NCBI GenBank assembly: GCA_051650305.1 | Contig: JBOFIT010000163.1 | Location: forward strand, 1-14,263 | Source of the DNA: JBOFDK01 sp051650305 | Lineage (GTDB): Bacteria; Bacillota; Clostridia; Lachnospirales; Cellulosilyticaceae | Direction of reading: 5' to 3' | DNA length: 14,263 bases | Shown: positions 1 to 7,461 of the stretch, in pieces | How the letters are laid out: every line of letters starts with the position of its first letter | Numbering within the stretch: the first letter of the stretch is position 1 | Notes under the pieces: model-generated | Databases searched by the model: none | Seen by the model: the letters and a program-made list of their open reading frames with translations, nothing else | What the model was told of the DNA's origin: nothing | Translations under genes and position numbers: made by a program

Positions 1-2
1 AA

Positions 3-440
3 GCTTTTAGGGATAGTGTGCATTTGGATGATAGTCTGACAGATGATATCAATAGATGGTTAGAGAAGTTGACGGGTGAAGAAGAACGCGGGCAGTACAA
101 TGCTTTTAAAGTAGCTTTTCGCTACAGTGATTTCAAGACCAATGACCCATCGCCACAGGTAGAAAGGTTTATATGGGGAAAGGATCATATTTACCGAAAG
201 ACCACAGAATTTGACTTCCCCATGGGCATCATTGATACATACTATGGTGGCTTACGACGTGAACTCGTAGACGTGGCTTACGAAGACCTTGATCCTACAA
301 AACCACTGGAAATAGAAGGGTATATCATGGACTACCGAGGTGATAAGAGGGACCACTGTCAACTCATCATCGGAGAAAATCCGCAAAGTAAAGATGATGC
401 GGGCAATCTTATTATCGACCTCACGCCTTACGTGAATTAA
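3..440 (+). CDS. Hypothetical protein, 3' part of a gene cut by the window edge
   Basis: The frame is open from base 3 to a TAA at 438-440, giving 145 visible residues. A GTG at 18 is in frame, but no ribosome binding site precedes it and the frame stays open to the left edge, so the true start is probably outside the window. The protein is acidic and soluble-looking, with no membrane segment or signal peptide. The visible part has a Glu/Arg-rich helix (GEEERGQY) followed by a mixed stretch rich in Asp and Tyr (DTYYGGLRREL, GYIMDYRGDKRDHC) that looks like a beta-rich C-terminal domain. I do not recognise the family and assign no function. It ends 32 bases before the AraC-family gene on the same strand, with no terminator hairpin between, so read-through into that gene is possible. 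Confidence 0.6.
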   Translation, partial: AFRDSVHLDDSLTDDINRWLEKLTGEEERGQYNAFKVAFRYSDFKTNDPSPQVERFIWGKDHIYRKTTEFDFPMGIIDTYYGGLRRELVDVAYEDLDPTKPLEIEGYIMDYRGDKRDHCQLIIGENPQSKDDAGNLIIDLTPYVN

Positions 441-472
441 GAGCAATAAAATAAGTAACGAAGAGGGACAGC

Positions 473-1294
473 ATGAGACTTTTATTTGAAGATTTTTGCA
501 AGGACGAGAGCGCTGTGTATATGGCAGACTTGGTACTCACAAAGGACGACTTTACAGAAGGGCATTGCCATGATTTTTATGAGTTTTTCGTGGTACTGGA
601 AGGCTGCTTTCTTCATGAATGTGATGGGAAGAAGTCCCAGCTTACTCCAGGAATGTGTAAGTTTGTACGACCAAATGACTTTCACCGTATGTATGCAGTA
701 GGTGAGCTACCTACGCATACACTTCGTAATATTGCCATAGAGCGTACCTACTTTGAAGAGCTCCTGGAACCACTAAAGGAAGAAGTGGGGCAGAAACTTT
801 GGGAGGACCTAGCATTATATAAGCATCTGCTAGGTCAGTACATCTACAAGACGACGCAGATGCTACAAGATAGAGAAGTACAGCATAAGCGACTCCTCAC
901 AGCCAGCATCATCATGGATTTATTACTCCATATACTTTATCAAAAAGAAGAAACAGTATACATTCCGCAGTGGCTTAGCGAACTTTATCAGACAATGAGA
1001 GGACAGGTCGCTGTGGAAGAAGGGCTAGAGGGCATGCTTAGACGCACGGAGAAAAGTCAAGAGCATATGACCCGTGTGTTTAAGCAGTACTATCACACAA
1101 CGCCTACAGCTTTTATCAATAGTGAGAGGCTTCAGTATGCGGCGAGGCTACTCACGACCACCAAAACAGCCGTTATAGACATTGCCTATCAAAGTGGTTT
1201 CAATAACATGGCATACTTTAATCGTAAGTTTAAAGAAATGTACCAGTGTACACCGTCGGACTATCGTGGGCGACATTACAAAACTTTTTATTAA
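473..1294 (+). CDS. AraC-family transcriptional regulator (cupin plus two HTH motifs)
   Basis: This 273-residue protein has the two-domain layout of AraC-type ligand-responsive activators. The N-terminal half is a cupin-like sensor with the HCHDFYE motif at residues 31-37 and a second strand pair ending in FVRPNDFHRM near 64-73. The C-terminal third is the DNA-binding domain. Its first helix-turn-helix lies at about 183-207, and the second is the highly typical DIAYQSGFNNMAYFNRKFK at about 236-254, ending in the family signature TPSDYRG. The ATG at 473 is preceded by AGAGGG at a normal spacing. A hairpin terminator follows the stop. The glycyl radical enzyme operon starts about 100 bases downstream on the same strand, and regulator-next-to-target is common for this family. 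I infer that it controls that operon in response to the enzyme's substrate, but the ligand cannot be read from the sequence. Confidence 0.93.
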   Translation: MRLLFEDFCKDESAVYMADLVLTKDDFTEGHCHDFYEFFVVLEGCFLHECDGKKSQLTPGMCKFVRPNDFHRMYAVGELPTHTLRNIAIERTYFEELLEPLKEEVGQKLWEDLALYKHLLGQYIYKTTQMLQDREVQHKRLLTASIIMDLLLHILYQKEETVYIPQWLSELYQTMRGQVAVEEGLEGMLRRTEKSQEHMTRVFKQYYHTTPTAFINSERLQYAARLLTTTKTAVIDIAYQSGFNNMAYFNRKFKEMYQCTPSDYRGRHYKTFY

Positions 1295-1313
1295 ATATCA
1301 ATATAGTATCAGT

Positions 1314-1352
1314 AGCGTCAACATAGTGGGAGCATATGTTGGCGCTTTTTTT
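1314..1352 (+). terminator. Intrinsic terminator of the AraC-family gene
   Basis: A 12-bp stem (1314-1325 with 1335-1346, one G-U pair) and a 9-base loop are followed by seven T residues. It separates the regulator from the glycyl radical enzyme operon, so the operon needs its own promoter. Confidence 0.88.
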
Positions 1353-1353
1353 G

Positions 1354-1359
1354 TATAAT
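1354..1359 (+). promoter_or_regulatory. Probable -10 element of the glycyl radical enzyme operon
   Basis: A perfect TATAAT lies 33 bases before the ATG at 1392, directly after the T-tract of the upstream terminator. No good -35 hexamer is present at 16-18 bases upstream; that position falls in the terminator hairpin. A promoter with a poor -35 fits dependence on an activator such as the adjacent AraC-type protein. Experimental start-site data are lacking. Confidence 0.5.
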
Positions 1360-1391
1360 GAGTGCAAACTTAACATAAAGGAGTACACACC

Positions 1392-3629
1392 ATGACCAAC
1401 TACCGTTTATTCGAAGCAGAACTTGCTTTTACAAAAGCCTACAAGGCTCATAAAGATGCAGACAAATCCCTAAGAGAAGCCAAGTGCATGGAAGCACAGA
1501 TGCCTTATACGTTCGGCATGCCACGTGAAGGTGACTTATTTGGTGGCCGCTTCCTGGGCTACCGCATCGGCTTCTTCCCACTAATGCTAGGCGGGCGCAT
1601 CTACGATGGCTACGATAAACTCTGCTACTGCTGTGATGTGGCAGGTGCGAAGCATGTCATCCAAGAGATGAAGGCAGAAGGCAGCTATAGCCAAGCTGAA
1701 ATCCAAGAAGCAGAAGAAGCACTGGCATTTTGGGAGCAGGAAGAGACGTACCACCATATTAAGGAAGCATTCACGGAAGACTTCCACCAGCATCTTACAG
1801 GAGACTACTACCATACAGAGATTGGTGCCGTGTATCCGCTCTACCGCATCGCAGGGGCACACCTAGACTTCAAAAAGCTCCTTACATACGGGCTAAATGG
1901 TCTGATTGAACTCATTGAAGAAGAGAAAAAACACCACCAAGATGAGGAAGCACAGAACCTGTATACAGGGATGGTACAAGTACTCACAGTCATGCAGCAC
2001 CTATGCAAAGAACGTGCAGAGCTTCTACGTGCACAAGGTTATACCCCAAGTCTTGTGGCAGACGACCTAGAGTGGATCAGTGCCAATAAACCAGAGACTA
2101 TGCACCAAGCGATGCAGCTTTGTCTTGTGTATGCCATCTGTGCAGGGGCTACAGAGATGGCACGTATGGATGACTACATGGGACCTTTCTATGTGAGAGA
2201 TATCCAAGAAGGCATCATCACTAGAGAAGAAGCCAAGGCATACCTTGTGAATTATTTTAAAATCTATGAAGAATGCTTCGGTCGTGATACACGCTGTATC
2301 ATCGGAGGCTTTGGTCGTGAAAATGAAGAAGAAGCAGATGAGATGGCACTGCTCATACTAGATGCCATTGATGGCAGACAAATCCTTTATCCACAAGTGA
2401 GCCTTCGCTACTATAAAGGAATGAATGAAAAGGTGTATGACAAAGCCCTAGACGTACTAGGCAAAGGCAATACATTCCCACTTCTTTACAATGATGATGT
2501 GAATGTGGCAGGAACTATGCGTGCCATGGATGTACCAAGAAAAGTAGCTGAGCAATATGGCTTCTTCGGTTGTGGCGAGTATATGCTGGCAAATAAAAGT
2601 ATCGGTACACCAAACACTTGCCTCAATATGCCAAAGGTACTGGAACTTGTGTTAAACGAAGGGATAGACCCACTGACAGGTAAGCAGATAGGCCCAGTCT
2701 TTCCAGCTATTACAGCAGATACGACCTATGAAGAATTATGGGCGCGCTACCAAGAAGGCGTAGCATTCTTCGCCAACTACTGCGGTGATGTGCAGGCCCT
2801 TGTGTATGACAAATGCGGTGAGCAAAGTAGCTTCCTACTGATGAGCATCCTTCATGATGACTGTATCAAACGTGGCAAAGGCTTATTTAATGGTGGCCTT
2901 CATCATATGGGTGGTACAGTAGAGACTTATGGCAATATGACAGTAGCCAACTCCTTAGCAGCGATTAAAAAAGTGGTCTATGAAGACAAAGCCTTCAACA
3001 TCGAGTGCTTAAAAGAAATGGTAGACAAGAACTTCGAAGGATATGAAAAAGAACAGCAAATGCTTCTGGATGCACCGAAGTATGGCAATAACATAGATAT
3101 GGTAGATGAAATCGCCATCGCTGTACACGAAAATGTATGCCACAACATGCGCGACCAAAAGCACCGTACAAACTTAGATTCATTCCTAGTGGTCATCATC
3201 AATAACAATATGAATGTTCTACTAGGTAAAAGAGTGGGTGCCACACCAGATGGCCGTCTGTCAGGGGTTTATCTATCCAATGGCAATGCAGCGTATCCAG
3301 GAGATGATAAGAAAGGGATGACAGCACTGATGCAGTCATTAGCCAAACTAGATGTATCCATCCATGCAGGAGCAAATACAAATCTCAAGTTCTCCACAAG
3401 CCTTTTCAACGACCAACGAGCAAAGATGAAGATGCTCCTTGAGACTTATTTTGAACTAGGTGGCCAGCAAGGGAATATCTCTGTGGTCAACCAAGAAGAC
3501 TTGGTGAAAGCAGTGCAAGAACCAGAGAAGTATCAGAACCTTATGGTACGTGTAGGTGGCTTTACAGCTCAATTTGTCACACTGGATAAAGAAACACAAG
3601 AAGAAATACTCGCACGTACAGCGTACTAG
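1392..3629 (+). CDS. Glycyl radical enzyme of the PFL/dehydratase superfamily, substrate unknown
   Basis: This 745-residue protein belongs to the oxygen-sensitive glycyl radical enzymes. The active-site loop reads FFGCGEYM, placing the thiyl-radical cysteine at 394 and an acidic residue at 396. The C-x-E spacing matches dehydratase and C-C/C-X lyase members rather than the Cys-Cys pair of true pyruvate formate-lyase. The C-terminal glycyl loop is VRVGGFTAQF with the radical glycine at 723, 22 residues from the end as expected. The segment KVLELVLNEGIDPLTG (near residue 420) is also typical of the superfamily. Middle residues in the loop (Gly395, Tyr397) differ from the GCVEP of glycerol dehydratase and choline lyase, so I do not assign a substrate. 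AAAGGAG precedes the ATG. The activase gene follows after 10 bases. No microcompartment shell, transporter or dehydrogenase genes lie nearby to hint at the pathway. Confidence 0.92.
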   Translation: MTNYRLFEAELAFTKAYKAHKDADKSLREAKCMEAQMPYTFGMPREGDLFGGRFLGYRIGFFPLMLGGRIYDGYDKLCYCCDVAGAKHVIQEMKAEGSYSQAEIQEAEEALAFWEQEETYHHIKEAFTEDFHQHLTGDYYHTEIGAVYPLYRIAGAHLDFKKLLTYGLNGLIELIEEEKKHHQDEEAQNLYTGMVQVLTVMQHLCKERAELLRAQGYTPSLVADDLEWISANKPETMHQAMQLCLVYAICAGATEMARMDDYMGPFYVRDIQEGIITREEAKAYLVNYFKIYEECFGRDTRCIIGGFGRENEEEADEMALLILDAIDGRQILYPQVSLRYYKGMNEKVYDKALDVLGKGNTFPLLYNDDVNVAGTMRAMDVPRKVAEQYGFFGCGEYMLANKSIGTPNTCLNMPKVLELVLNEGIDPLTGKQIGPVFPAITADTTYEELWARYQEGVAFFANYCGDVQALVYDKCGEQSSFLLMSILHDDCIKRGKGLFNGGLHHMGGTVETYGNMTVANSLAAIKKVVYEDKAFNIECLKEMVDKNFEGYEKEQQMLLDAPKYGNNIDMVDEIAIAVHENVCHNMRDQKHRTNLDSFLVVIINNNMNVLLGKRVGATPDGRLSGVYLSNGNAAYPGDDKKGMTALMQSLAKLDVSIHAGANTNLKFSTSLFNDQRAKMKMLLETYFELGGQQGNISVVNQEDLVKAVQEPEKYQNLMVRVGGFTAQFVTLDKETQEEILARTAY

Positions 3630-3639
3630 AGGTGACACG

Positions 3640-4527
3640 ATGAAAAGTCTTGTACTCAGTATTGAAAGATGCAGTATCTATGATGGCCCAGGCATACGCA
3701 CCACCGTCTTCTTAAAAGGATGCCCGCTTCGTTGTAAGTGGTGCCACAATCCAGAATCACAAAGCTTCAAGAAGCAGCTCCGCTACTATGGAGCCAAATG
3801 CACCAAGTGCGGGGCCTGTAAACAAGTGTGCAAAACACAAGTACATCAACTAGCCGAGGGGACACATACCCTAGACTTCAAGGCATGTACAGGGTGTGGT
3901 GCCTGCGTAAAAGCATGTAGTCAACGTGCATTAGCCTTAGAAGGAATGGAAATGACAGTGGAAGAAGTGATGGCAGTTATTAAAGAAGATATGGCTTTTT
4001 ATAAGAAATCAAAGGGAGGCGTGACCATCTCCGGAGGTGAGCCCTTAAGTCATGTGGCATTTACAAAAGAACTACTGCAAGCATGCGGTAAGGCAGGGAT
4101 TCATCGCTGCATCGAGACAAGTGGCTTTGGCAAATTAGAAGACATGGCACTTCTTGCGGAAGATGTGGATTTATTCTTATTTGATTACAAAATCACAAGT
4201 GAAGAGACCCATAAGCATTATACAGGAGTAGCCAAGAGTACCATCCTACAAAACCTCGCGTACCTGATGGCACAAGGCAAAAAAGTAAGGCTTAGGTGCC
4301 CCATCATTCCAGGGATGAATGACACAAAAGAACACTTAGATGGTATCCTAGAGCTAAACCGTAAGTACCCACAGCTAGAGGGAATCGAACTCATGCCCTA
4401 CCATAAGATAGGTCTATCAAAAGCACATCAAGTAGGCATGATACAAGGAAGCTATGAAGAACCTACATCAGAACAAAAAAGAGAATGGCAAGCATACCTT
4501 GAAAAGCAAGGTTGTAAAATAAATTAA
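3640..4527 (+). CDS. Glycyl-radical enzyme activating enzyme (radical SAM, ferredoxin insert)
   Basis: This 295-residue radical-SAM protein installs the glycyl radical on the upstream enzyme by using reduced [4Fe-4S] and S-adenosylmethionine to abstract hydrogen from Gly723. The SAM cluster motif is Cys28-x3-Cys32-x2-Cys35 in GCPLRCKWCHNPES. The insert after it carries two ferredoxin-type clusters, CTKCGACKQVC (residues 54-64) and CTGCGACVKAC (83-93), as in activases of non-PFL glycyl radical enzymes. The SAM-binding GGEP is at 132-135, and the start MKSLVLSIERCSIYDGPGIR is family-typical. I chose ATG 3640 because AGAGGTGA lies just upstream. The frame is open further back to an ATG at 3556, but that would overlap the enzyme gene by 74 bases and add residues with no family match. 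It forms a tight operon with the glycyl radical enzyme. Confidence 0.95.
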   Translation: MKSLVLSIERCSIYDGPGIRTTVFLKGCPLRCKWCHNPESQSFKKQLRYYGAKCTKCGACKQVCKTQVHQLAEGTHTLDFKACTGCGACVKACSQRALALEGMEMTVEEVMAVIKEDMAFYKKSKGGVTISGGEPLSHVAFTKELLQACGKAGIHRCIETSGFGKLEDMALLAEDVDLFLFDYKITSEETHKHYTGVAKSTILQNLAYLMAQGKKVRLRCPIIPGMNDTKEHLDGILELNRKYPQLEGIELMPYHKIGLSKAHQVGMIQGSYEEPTSEQKREWQAYLEKQGCKIN

Positions 4528-4539
4528 ACAAAAGTGGAA

Positions 4540-4604
4540 CCTCCTAGATAAGAGCTACGTCTTAAGTAACGTAAAACACACAAAAAAGTGTGCAATCTAG
4601 GAGG
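4540..4604 (+). promoter_or_regulatory. Candidate cis-regulatory RNA: three-helix junction burying the ribosome binding site
   Basis: Three nested perfect inverted repeats are visible. P1 pairs CCTCCTAGAT (4540-4549) with ATCTAGGAGG (4595-4604), 10 bp. Inside it, P2 pairs TACGT (4556-4560) with ACGTA (4569-4573) around an 8-base loop. P3 pairs CACAC (4577-4581) with GTGTG (4588-4592) around six A residues. P1 contains the whole AGGAGG (4599-4604) of the DUF4358 gene, whose ATG is at 4613, so the folded RNA should block initiation. The layout is that of a small junctional riboswitch or a translation-coupling element, but I recognise no known riboswitch core. There is no U-tract, so it is not an ordinary terminator. 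The activase stop codon (4525-4527) lies 12 bases before P1, so a terminating ribosome could disturb the helix. Confidence 0.55.
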
Positions 4605-4612
4605 ATTATTCA

Positions 4613-5116
4613 ATGAAAAAATTTGCAGCAATTTTAATGATAGTAGTAGCTTCAACAGCAGCTTTAGTAGGATGTAGCGGTGGTGATAAACCACAAGTAG
4701 AAGCAGGCAGTGGAGACAATCAAGCAGTAGAGAAAGCACCTTTAGCAGACCTACTTAATGCAATGATAGAAGCAGGCGCAGTACGTATGCCAATGCCAGT
4801 AGATGAGACATTAGCACAAGAAGCATACCAAATCGACCTTGAGACAGTAGAAGAGTACGCAATCGCAGAGACAGGTATCTCTCCAGGCCCAGGACTTGTG
4901 GTAATGGCAAAAGCAAAAGAAGGTCAAGTAGATGCAGTAAAAGCAAATATGGAAGCACTTCTTGAAGCCAAAGTAGGCAACGCTTTCTACCCAGATGAGC
5001 AAGAAGCAGCTAAGAATGCAGAAGTTATGGTAGACGGTGATTACGTAGCACTTTTCATCATTAATGATGAAGTAAAAGAAGACATCATCAAGATGTTTAA
5101 CGAGTCTTCAAAATAG
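4613..5116 (+). CDS. DUF4358-type lipoprotein
   Basis: This 167-residue protein has a short basic N-terminus, a hydrophobic segment (residues 4-19) and a lipobox ALVGC with the lipidated cysteine at 21. It is therefore probably anchored to the outer face of the membrane. After a Gly/Ser/Asp-rich linker (about 22-40), residues 45-160 form one domain with YAIAETGISPGPGLVVMAKA in the middle and GDYVALFIINDE near the end. This arrangement matches the DUF4358 family of Firmicute lipoproteins, whose function is unknown. The ribosome binding site AGGAGG is strong but lies inside a potential 10-bp helix (4540-4604). No terminator separates it from the activase gene, so it may belong to the glycyl radical enzyme transcript. 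Family assignment is from memory of the pattern. Confidence 0.8.
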   Translation: MKKFAAILMIVVASTAALVGCSGGDKPQVEAGSGDNQAVEKAPLADLLNAMIEAGAVRMPMPVDETLAQEAYQIDLETVEEYAIAETGISPGPGLVVMAKAKEGQVDAVKANMEALLEAKVGNAFYPDEQEAAKNAEVMVDGDYVALFIINDEVKEDIIKMFNESSK

Positions 5117-5207
5117 AACCACATGAGCCGAAAAAAAGCTATTACATATGCTGATGGTTCCCATGAAATACTTGCATCGTTAAAGATGAAAGGACAGGCA
5201 ATAAGTA

Positions 5208-5216
5208 TGGTATAAT
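5208..5216 (+). promoter_or_regulatory. Extended -10 promoter of the 52-residue membrane peptide
   Basis: TGGTATAAT is a full extended -10 element (TG-n-TATAAT) about 70 bases before the small gene at 5289. No convincing -35 is present, which is acceptable for an extended -10 promoter. The resulting leader would be about 60 bases long. Confidence 0.6.
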
Positions 5217-5288
5217 GTCATAAACTACTAGTATAAATCATTTGTTATTTATTGATAATAACCAAAAATGATTAAAGGAGGCAGTTGT

Positions 5289-5447
5289 ATGGCAAGAGAA
5301 AAGAAAGCGTTAGTGTATAGTATGTATAGTGTAACTTGCATGGCACTTCTAGGATTCTTCTTCAGCATACCACTTCTTGCAGCATGCGGAACAATGTGTA
5401 GCATCATTAATGGCGTCGGGCTTATAATTAATGAAAATAAAGCATAA
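5289..5447 (+). CDS. Small hydrophobic membrane peptide, 52 residues
   Basis: An ATG at 5289 follows AAAGGAGG (5274-5281) at ideal spacing and opens a 52-residue frame ending in TAA. The peptide starts MAREKKALVY, then is almost entirely hydrophobic from about residue 8 to 47. Probable membrane spans are at 14-32 and 34-47, with three internal cysteines (17, 33, 37), ending in a short polar tail (NENKA). It could be a one- or two-span membrane peptide. The element LLAACG at 29-34 resembles a lipobox but is too far in to be certain. It has its own extended -10 promoter upstream and a strong terminator 14 bases downstream, so it is a stand-alone unit. I do not recognise the family and assign no function. 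Confidence 0.75.
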   Translation: MAREKKALVYSMYSVTCMALLGFFFSIPLLAACGTMCSIINGVGLIINENKA

Positions 5448-5460
5448 TAGAACTACCCTA

Positions 5461-5508
5461 AAGGTTAGTAAAGAGCAGATGAAGCTCCTTACTAGCCTTT
5501 TCTTTTTG
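5461..5508 (+). terminator. Intrinsic terminator of the small membrane peptide gene
   Basis: A 16-position stem (5461-5476 with 5484-5499, one mismatch and one G-U pair) with a 7-base loop is followed by a T-rich tract. It isolates the small gene from the chemoreceptor. Confidence 0.88.
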
Positions 5509-5560
5509 TCATCACGAAAGATAATAGGTATAAAAGTCCAAGAAGAGCAATAAGGTTTAT

Positions 5561-5569
5561 TGTTATACA
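5561..5569 (+). promoter_or_regulatory. Possible extended -10 promoter of the chemoreceptor gene
   Basis: TGTTATACA fits TG-n-TATAMT-like extended -10 elements and lies 25 bases before the GTG start, leaving a leader of about 18 bases with the ribosome binding site. No clear -35 and no flagellar sigma-type promoter (TAAA-N15-GCCGATAT) is visible. Confidence 0.35.
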
Positions 5570-5593
5570 ATTGAAAGTAAGGAGGACACGAAA

Positions 5594-7384
5594 GTGAAGA
5601 AAGGGAAATTAAAATTAAAGGCAAAAATAATGGTGATGATGACAGTGCTCGTGGTGCTCACATGCTCCTGCATAGGCATGATCGCTATTGGAAATATTAA
5701 TAAACTAGGGCAGTACTTTGAAGCAGAAATGAAAGTATCCATGCTCAGTAAGTATGATGGAGAAATCAAGCATCAAGTAGAAATGCTAGACACCCAACTG
5801 AAGGAACTCAGTGCACAGATTCAGTCAGGAGCCATCAGTAAGGAAGCAGGTGAAAAACTGGCAGAGAGCATCATACGAGAAGCAAGGTACGGAGAAGAAG
5901 GCTACTTCTGGGCAGACCGAGTGAATGGGGAGAACGTCGTATCCTTAGGTGACCGCCAAGTAGAAGGCAAGAACCGCTTACATACAGCAGATGTCAATGG
6001 CTATCAGTTCATCGCAGAAATGATACGCCTTGCTCAAAAAGAAGGTGGCGGCTATGTGGACTACTACATGGTAAGGCCAGGCAGTAAAGAAGCTATACCG
6101 AAGCGGGCTTACGTCCAGCTGAATACAGGCTTTGGCTGGGTCATCGGTACGGGGAATTATACGGATGACATCGATGACCACGTGGCCTTAGTCCAAAAGC
6201 AAGTACAAGATGACCTAATCAGAAGTAGCCTGACCATGGGGCTTTGTAGCCTTGTCTTAATAGGTGTGGGCATCGCAGTAGCTTATTTTATCGCAAAAAG
6301 CATCGTAGACCCTATAAGACGTGCTACGGCCTACCTACAAGTCATTGAAACCGGAGACTTTACAAGAGCCATTCACACCCAAGACAGAGAAAGAACAGAT
6401 GAGATCGGCATGATCTTAAACGGCATTGCCACCATGCAGGAAAAACTCAAAGGACTGGCCACCAGCATTTACGAAGAATCCTACCGCATCGAAGAAGAGG
6501 TTGCTGGCGTGGTACAGACCATGGGTAGCTTAAGCGGCCATCTACAAGACGTGGCAGCGACCACCCAGCAGTTAGCAGCAGGGATGGAAGAAACGTCAGC
6601 ATCCTCAGAAGAAATGTCAGCGACCACCCAAGAAATTGAAAAAGCAGTGGAATCCATCGCCAAGCGGTCTGAAGAAGGCGCTCTAACGGCCAATAATATC
6701 CGAAAAAAAGCGGCCACTACCAAAAAAGACGTCCAAGAAGCTGAGCGTAAAGCAAGCGTCATTATCACCGGTACCAAGGCAGAGCTCCAAAAAGCCATCG
6801 AAGCGGCAAAAGTCGTACAGAAAATTAGCTTATTATCAAAAGCCATCATGCAAATCACAGATCAGACAAACCTTCTGGCACTAAACGCTGCCATCGAAGC
6901 TGCAAGAGCAGGGGATGCAGGGCGAGGCTTCTCCGTAGTAGCAGAAGAGATCAGGAAGCTAGCAGACCAGTCAAAGACAGCCGTCCTAGAAATCCAAGAA
7001 GTCATCACACAAGTAGGGGAAGCAGTCGGCAACTTATCGTCAAGTGCCAATCAGCTGATGGGCTTTGTGGCCAAAGACGTGGTAGAAGACTACCACAGGA
7101 TGATGGAAGTGGCAGTGCGCTATGATGAAGATGCCATGTACGTGGATGAATTGGTCACTGAATTTAGTGCCACCTCCCAAGAACTTCTGGCGTCGATACA
7201 AAACATCATGCAGGCCATCGAAGGTGTAGCAGCCGCAGCAAATGAAGGGGCTATGGGGACCACAGATATCGCCAACCGTGTGACAGATGCCAATCATAAA
7301 GGCTTTGATGTGACAAAACAAGTAGAAAAGACAAAAGCAAGTACAGAACAGCTTAAGACACAAATTAGCAGTTTGAAAATATAG
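5594..7384 (+). CDS. Methyl-accepting chemotaxis protein with extracellular sCache_2-type sensor
   Basis: This 596-residue transmembrane chemoreceptor has the following order. A membrane span is at about 11-33. An extracellular single-Cache-type domain spans about 40-190, with the family-typical EEGYFWADR near 101-109 and GFGWVIGTGNY near 179-189. A second span is at about 213-234, followed by HAMP (about 235-290) and the long cytoplasmic signalling hairpin. The tip DQTNLLALNAAIEAARAG at 443-460, continuing into DAGRGFSVVAEEIRKLAD, is the CheA/CheW contact region. It starts at GTG 5594, chosen because GGAGG sits 8 bases upstream. There is no C-terminal receptor pentapeptide for CheR/CheB tethering. 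sCache_2 domains commonly bind small organic acids, but the ligand here is unknown. No other chemotaxis genes are adjacent, so it is an orphan receptor serving a pathway encoded elsewhere. Confidence 0.95.
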   Translation: MKKGKLKLKAKIMVMMTVLVVLTCSCIGMIAIGNINKLGQYFEAEMKVSMLSKYDGEIKHQVEMLDTQLKELSAQIQSGAISKEAGEKLAESIIREARYGEEGYFWADRVNGENVVSLGDRQVEGKNRLHTADVNGYQFIAEMIRLAQKEGGGYVDYYMVRPGSKEAIPKRAYVQLNTGFGWVIGTGNYTDDIDDHVALVQKQVQDDLIRSSLTMGLCSLVLIGVGIAVAYFIAKSIVDPIRRATAYLQVIETGDFTRAIHTQDRERTDEIGMILNGIATMQEKLKGLATSIYEESYRIEEEVAGVVQTMGSLSGHLQDVAATTQQLAAGMEETSASSEEMSATTQEIEKAVESIAKRSEEGALTANNIRKKAATTKKDVQEAERKASVIITGTKAELQKAIEAAKVVQKISLLSKAIMQITDQTNLLALNAAIEAARAGDAGRGFSVVAEEIRKLADQSKTAVLEIQEVITQVGEAVGNLSSSANQLMGFVAKDVVEDYHRMMEVAVRYDEDAMYVDELVTEFSATSQELLASIQNIMQAIEGVAAAANEGAMGTTDIANRVTDANHKGFDVTKQVEKTKASTEQLKTQISSLKI

Positions 7385-7461
7385 CAGGCGACAGATGGAT
7401 AAAGCTTGGAAAGATGGCACATACTACATTTTAGCCAAAGTTATGAAAAGGAGAATAAAGA

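Noticed and set aside
1360..1376. Possible CcpA catabolite-repression (cre) site near the operon's -10
   Set aside because: The central CG and several flanking positions of the consensus are missing.
1392..3629. Annotation of the glycyl radical enzyme as true pyruvate formate-lyase
   Set aside because: True PFL has adjacent active-site cysteines and a short activase. Here there is a single Cys with Glu two residues on, and an activase with two extra ferredoxin clusters.
3556..3639. Upstream in-frame ATG for the activase that would overlap the glycyl radical enzyme gene
   Set aside because: The family start motif and the AGAGGTGA ribosome binding site both point to ATG 3640.
5116..5160. Inverted repeat GAACCA/TGGTTC after the DUF4358 gene as a terminator
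   Set aside because: The outer arms are only 6 bp, the inner pairing is broken and no T-tract follows, so the end of this transcript is not clear from sequence.
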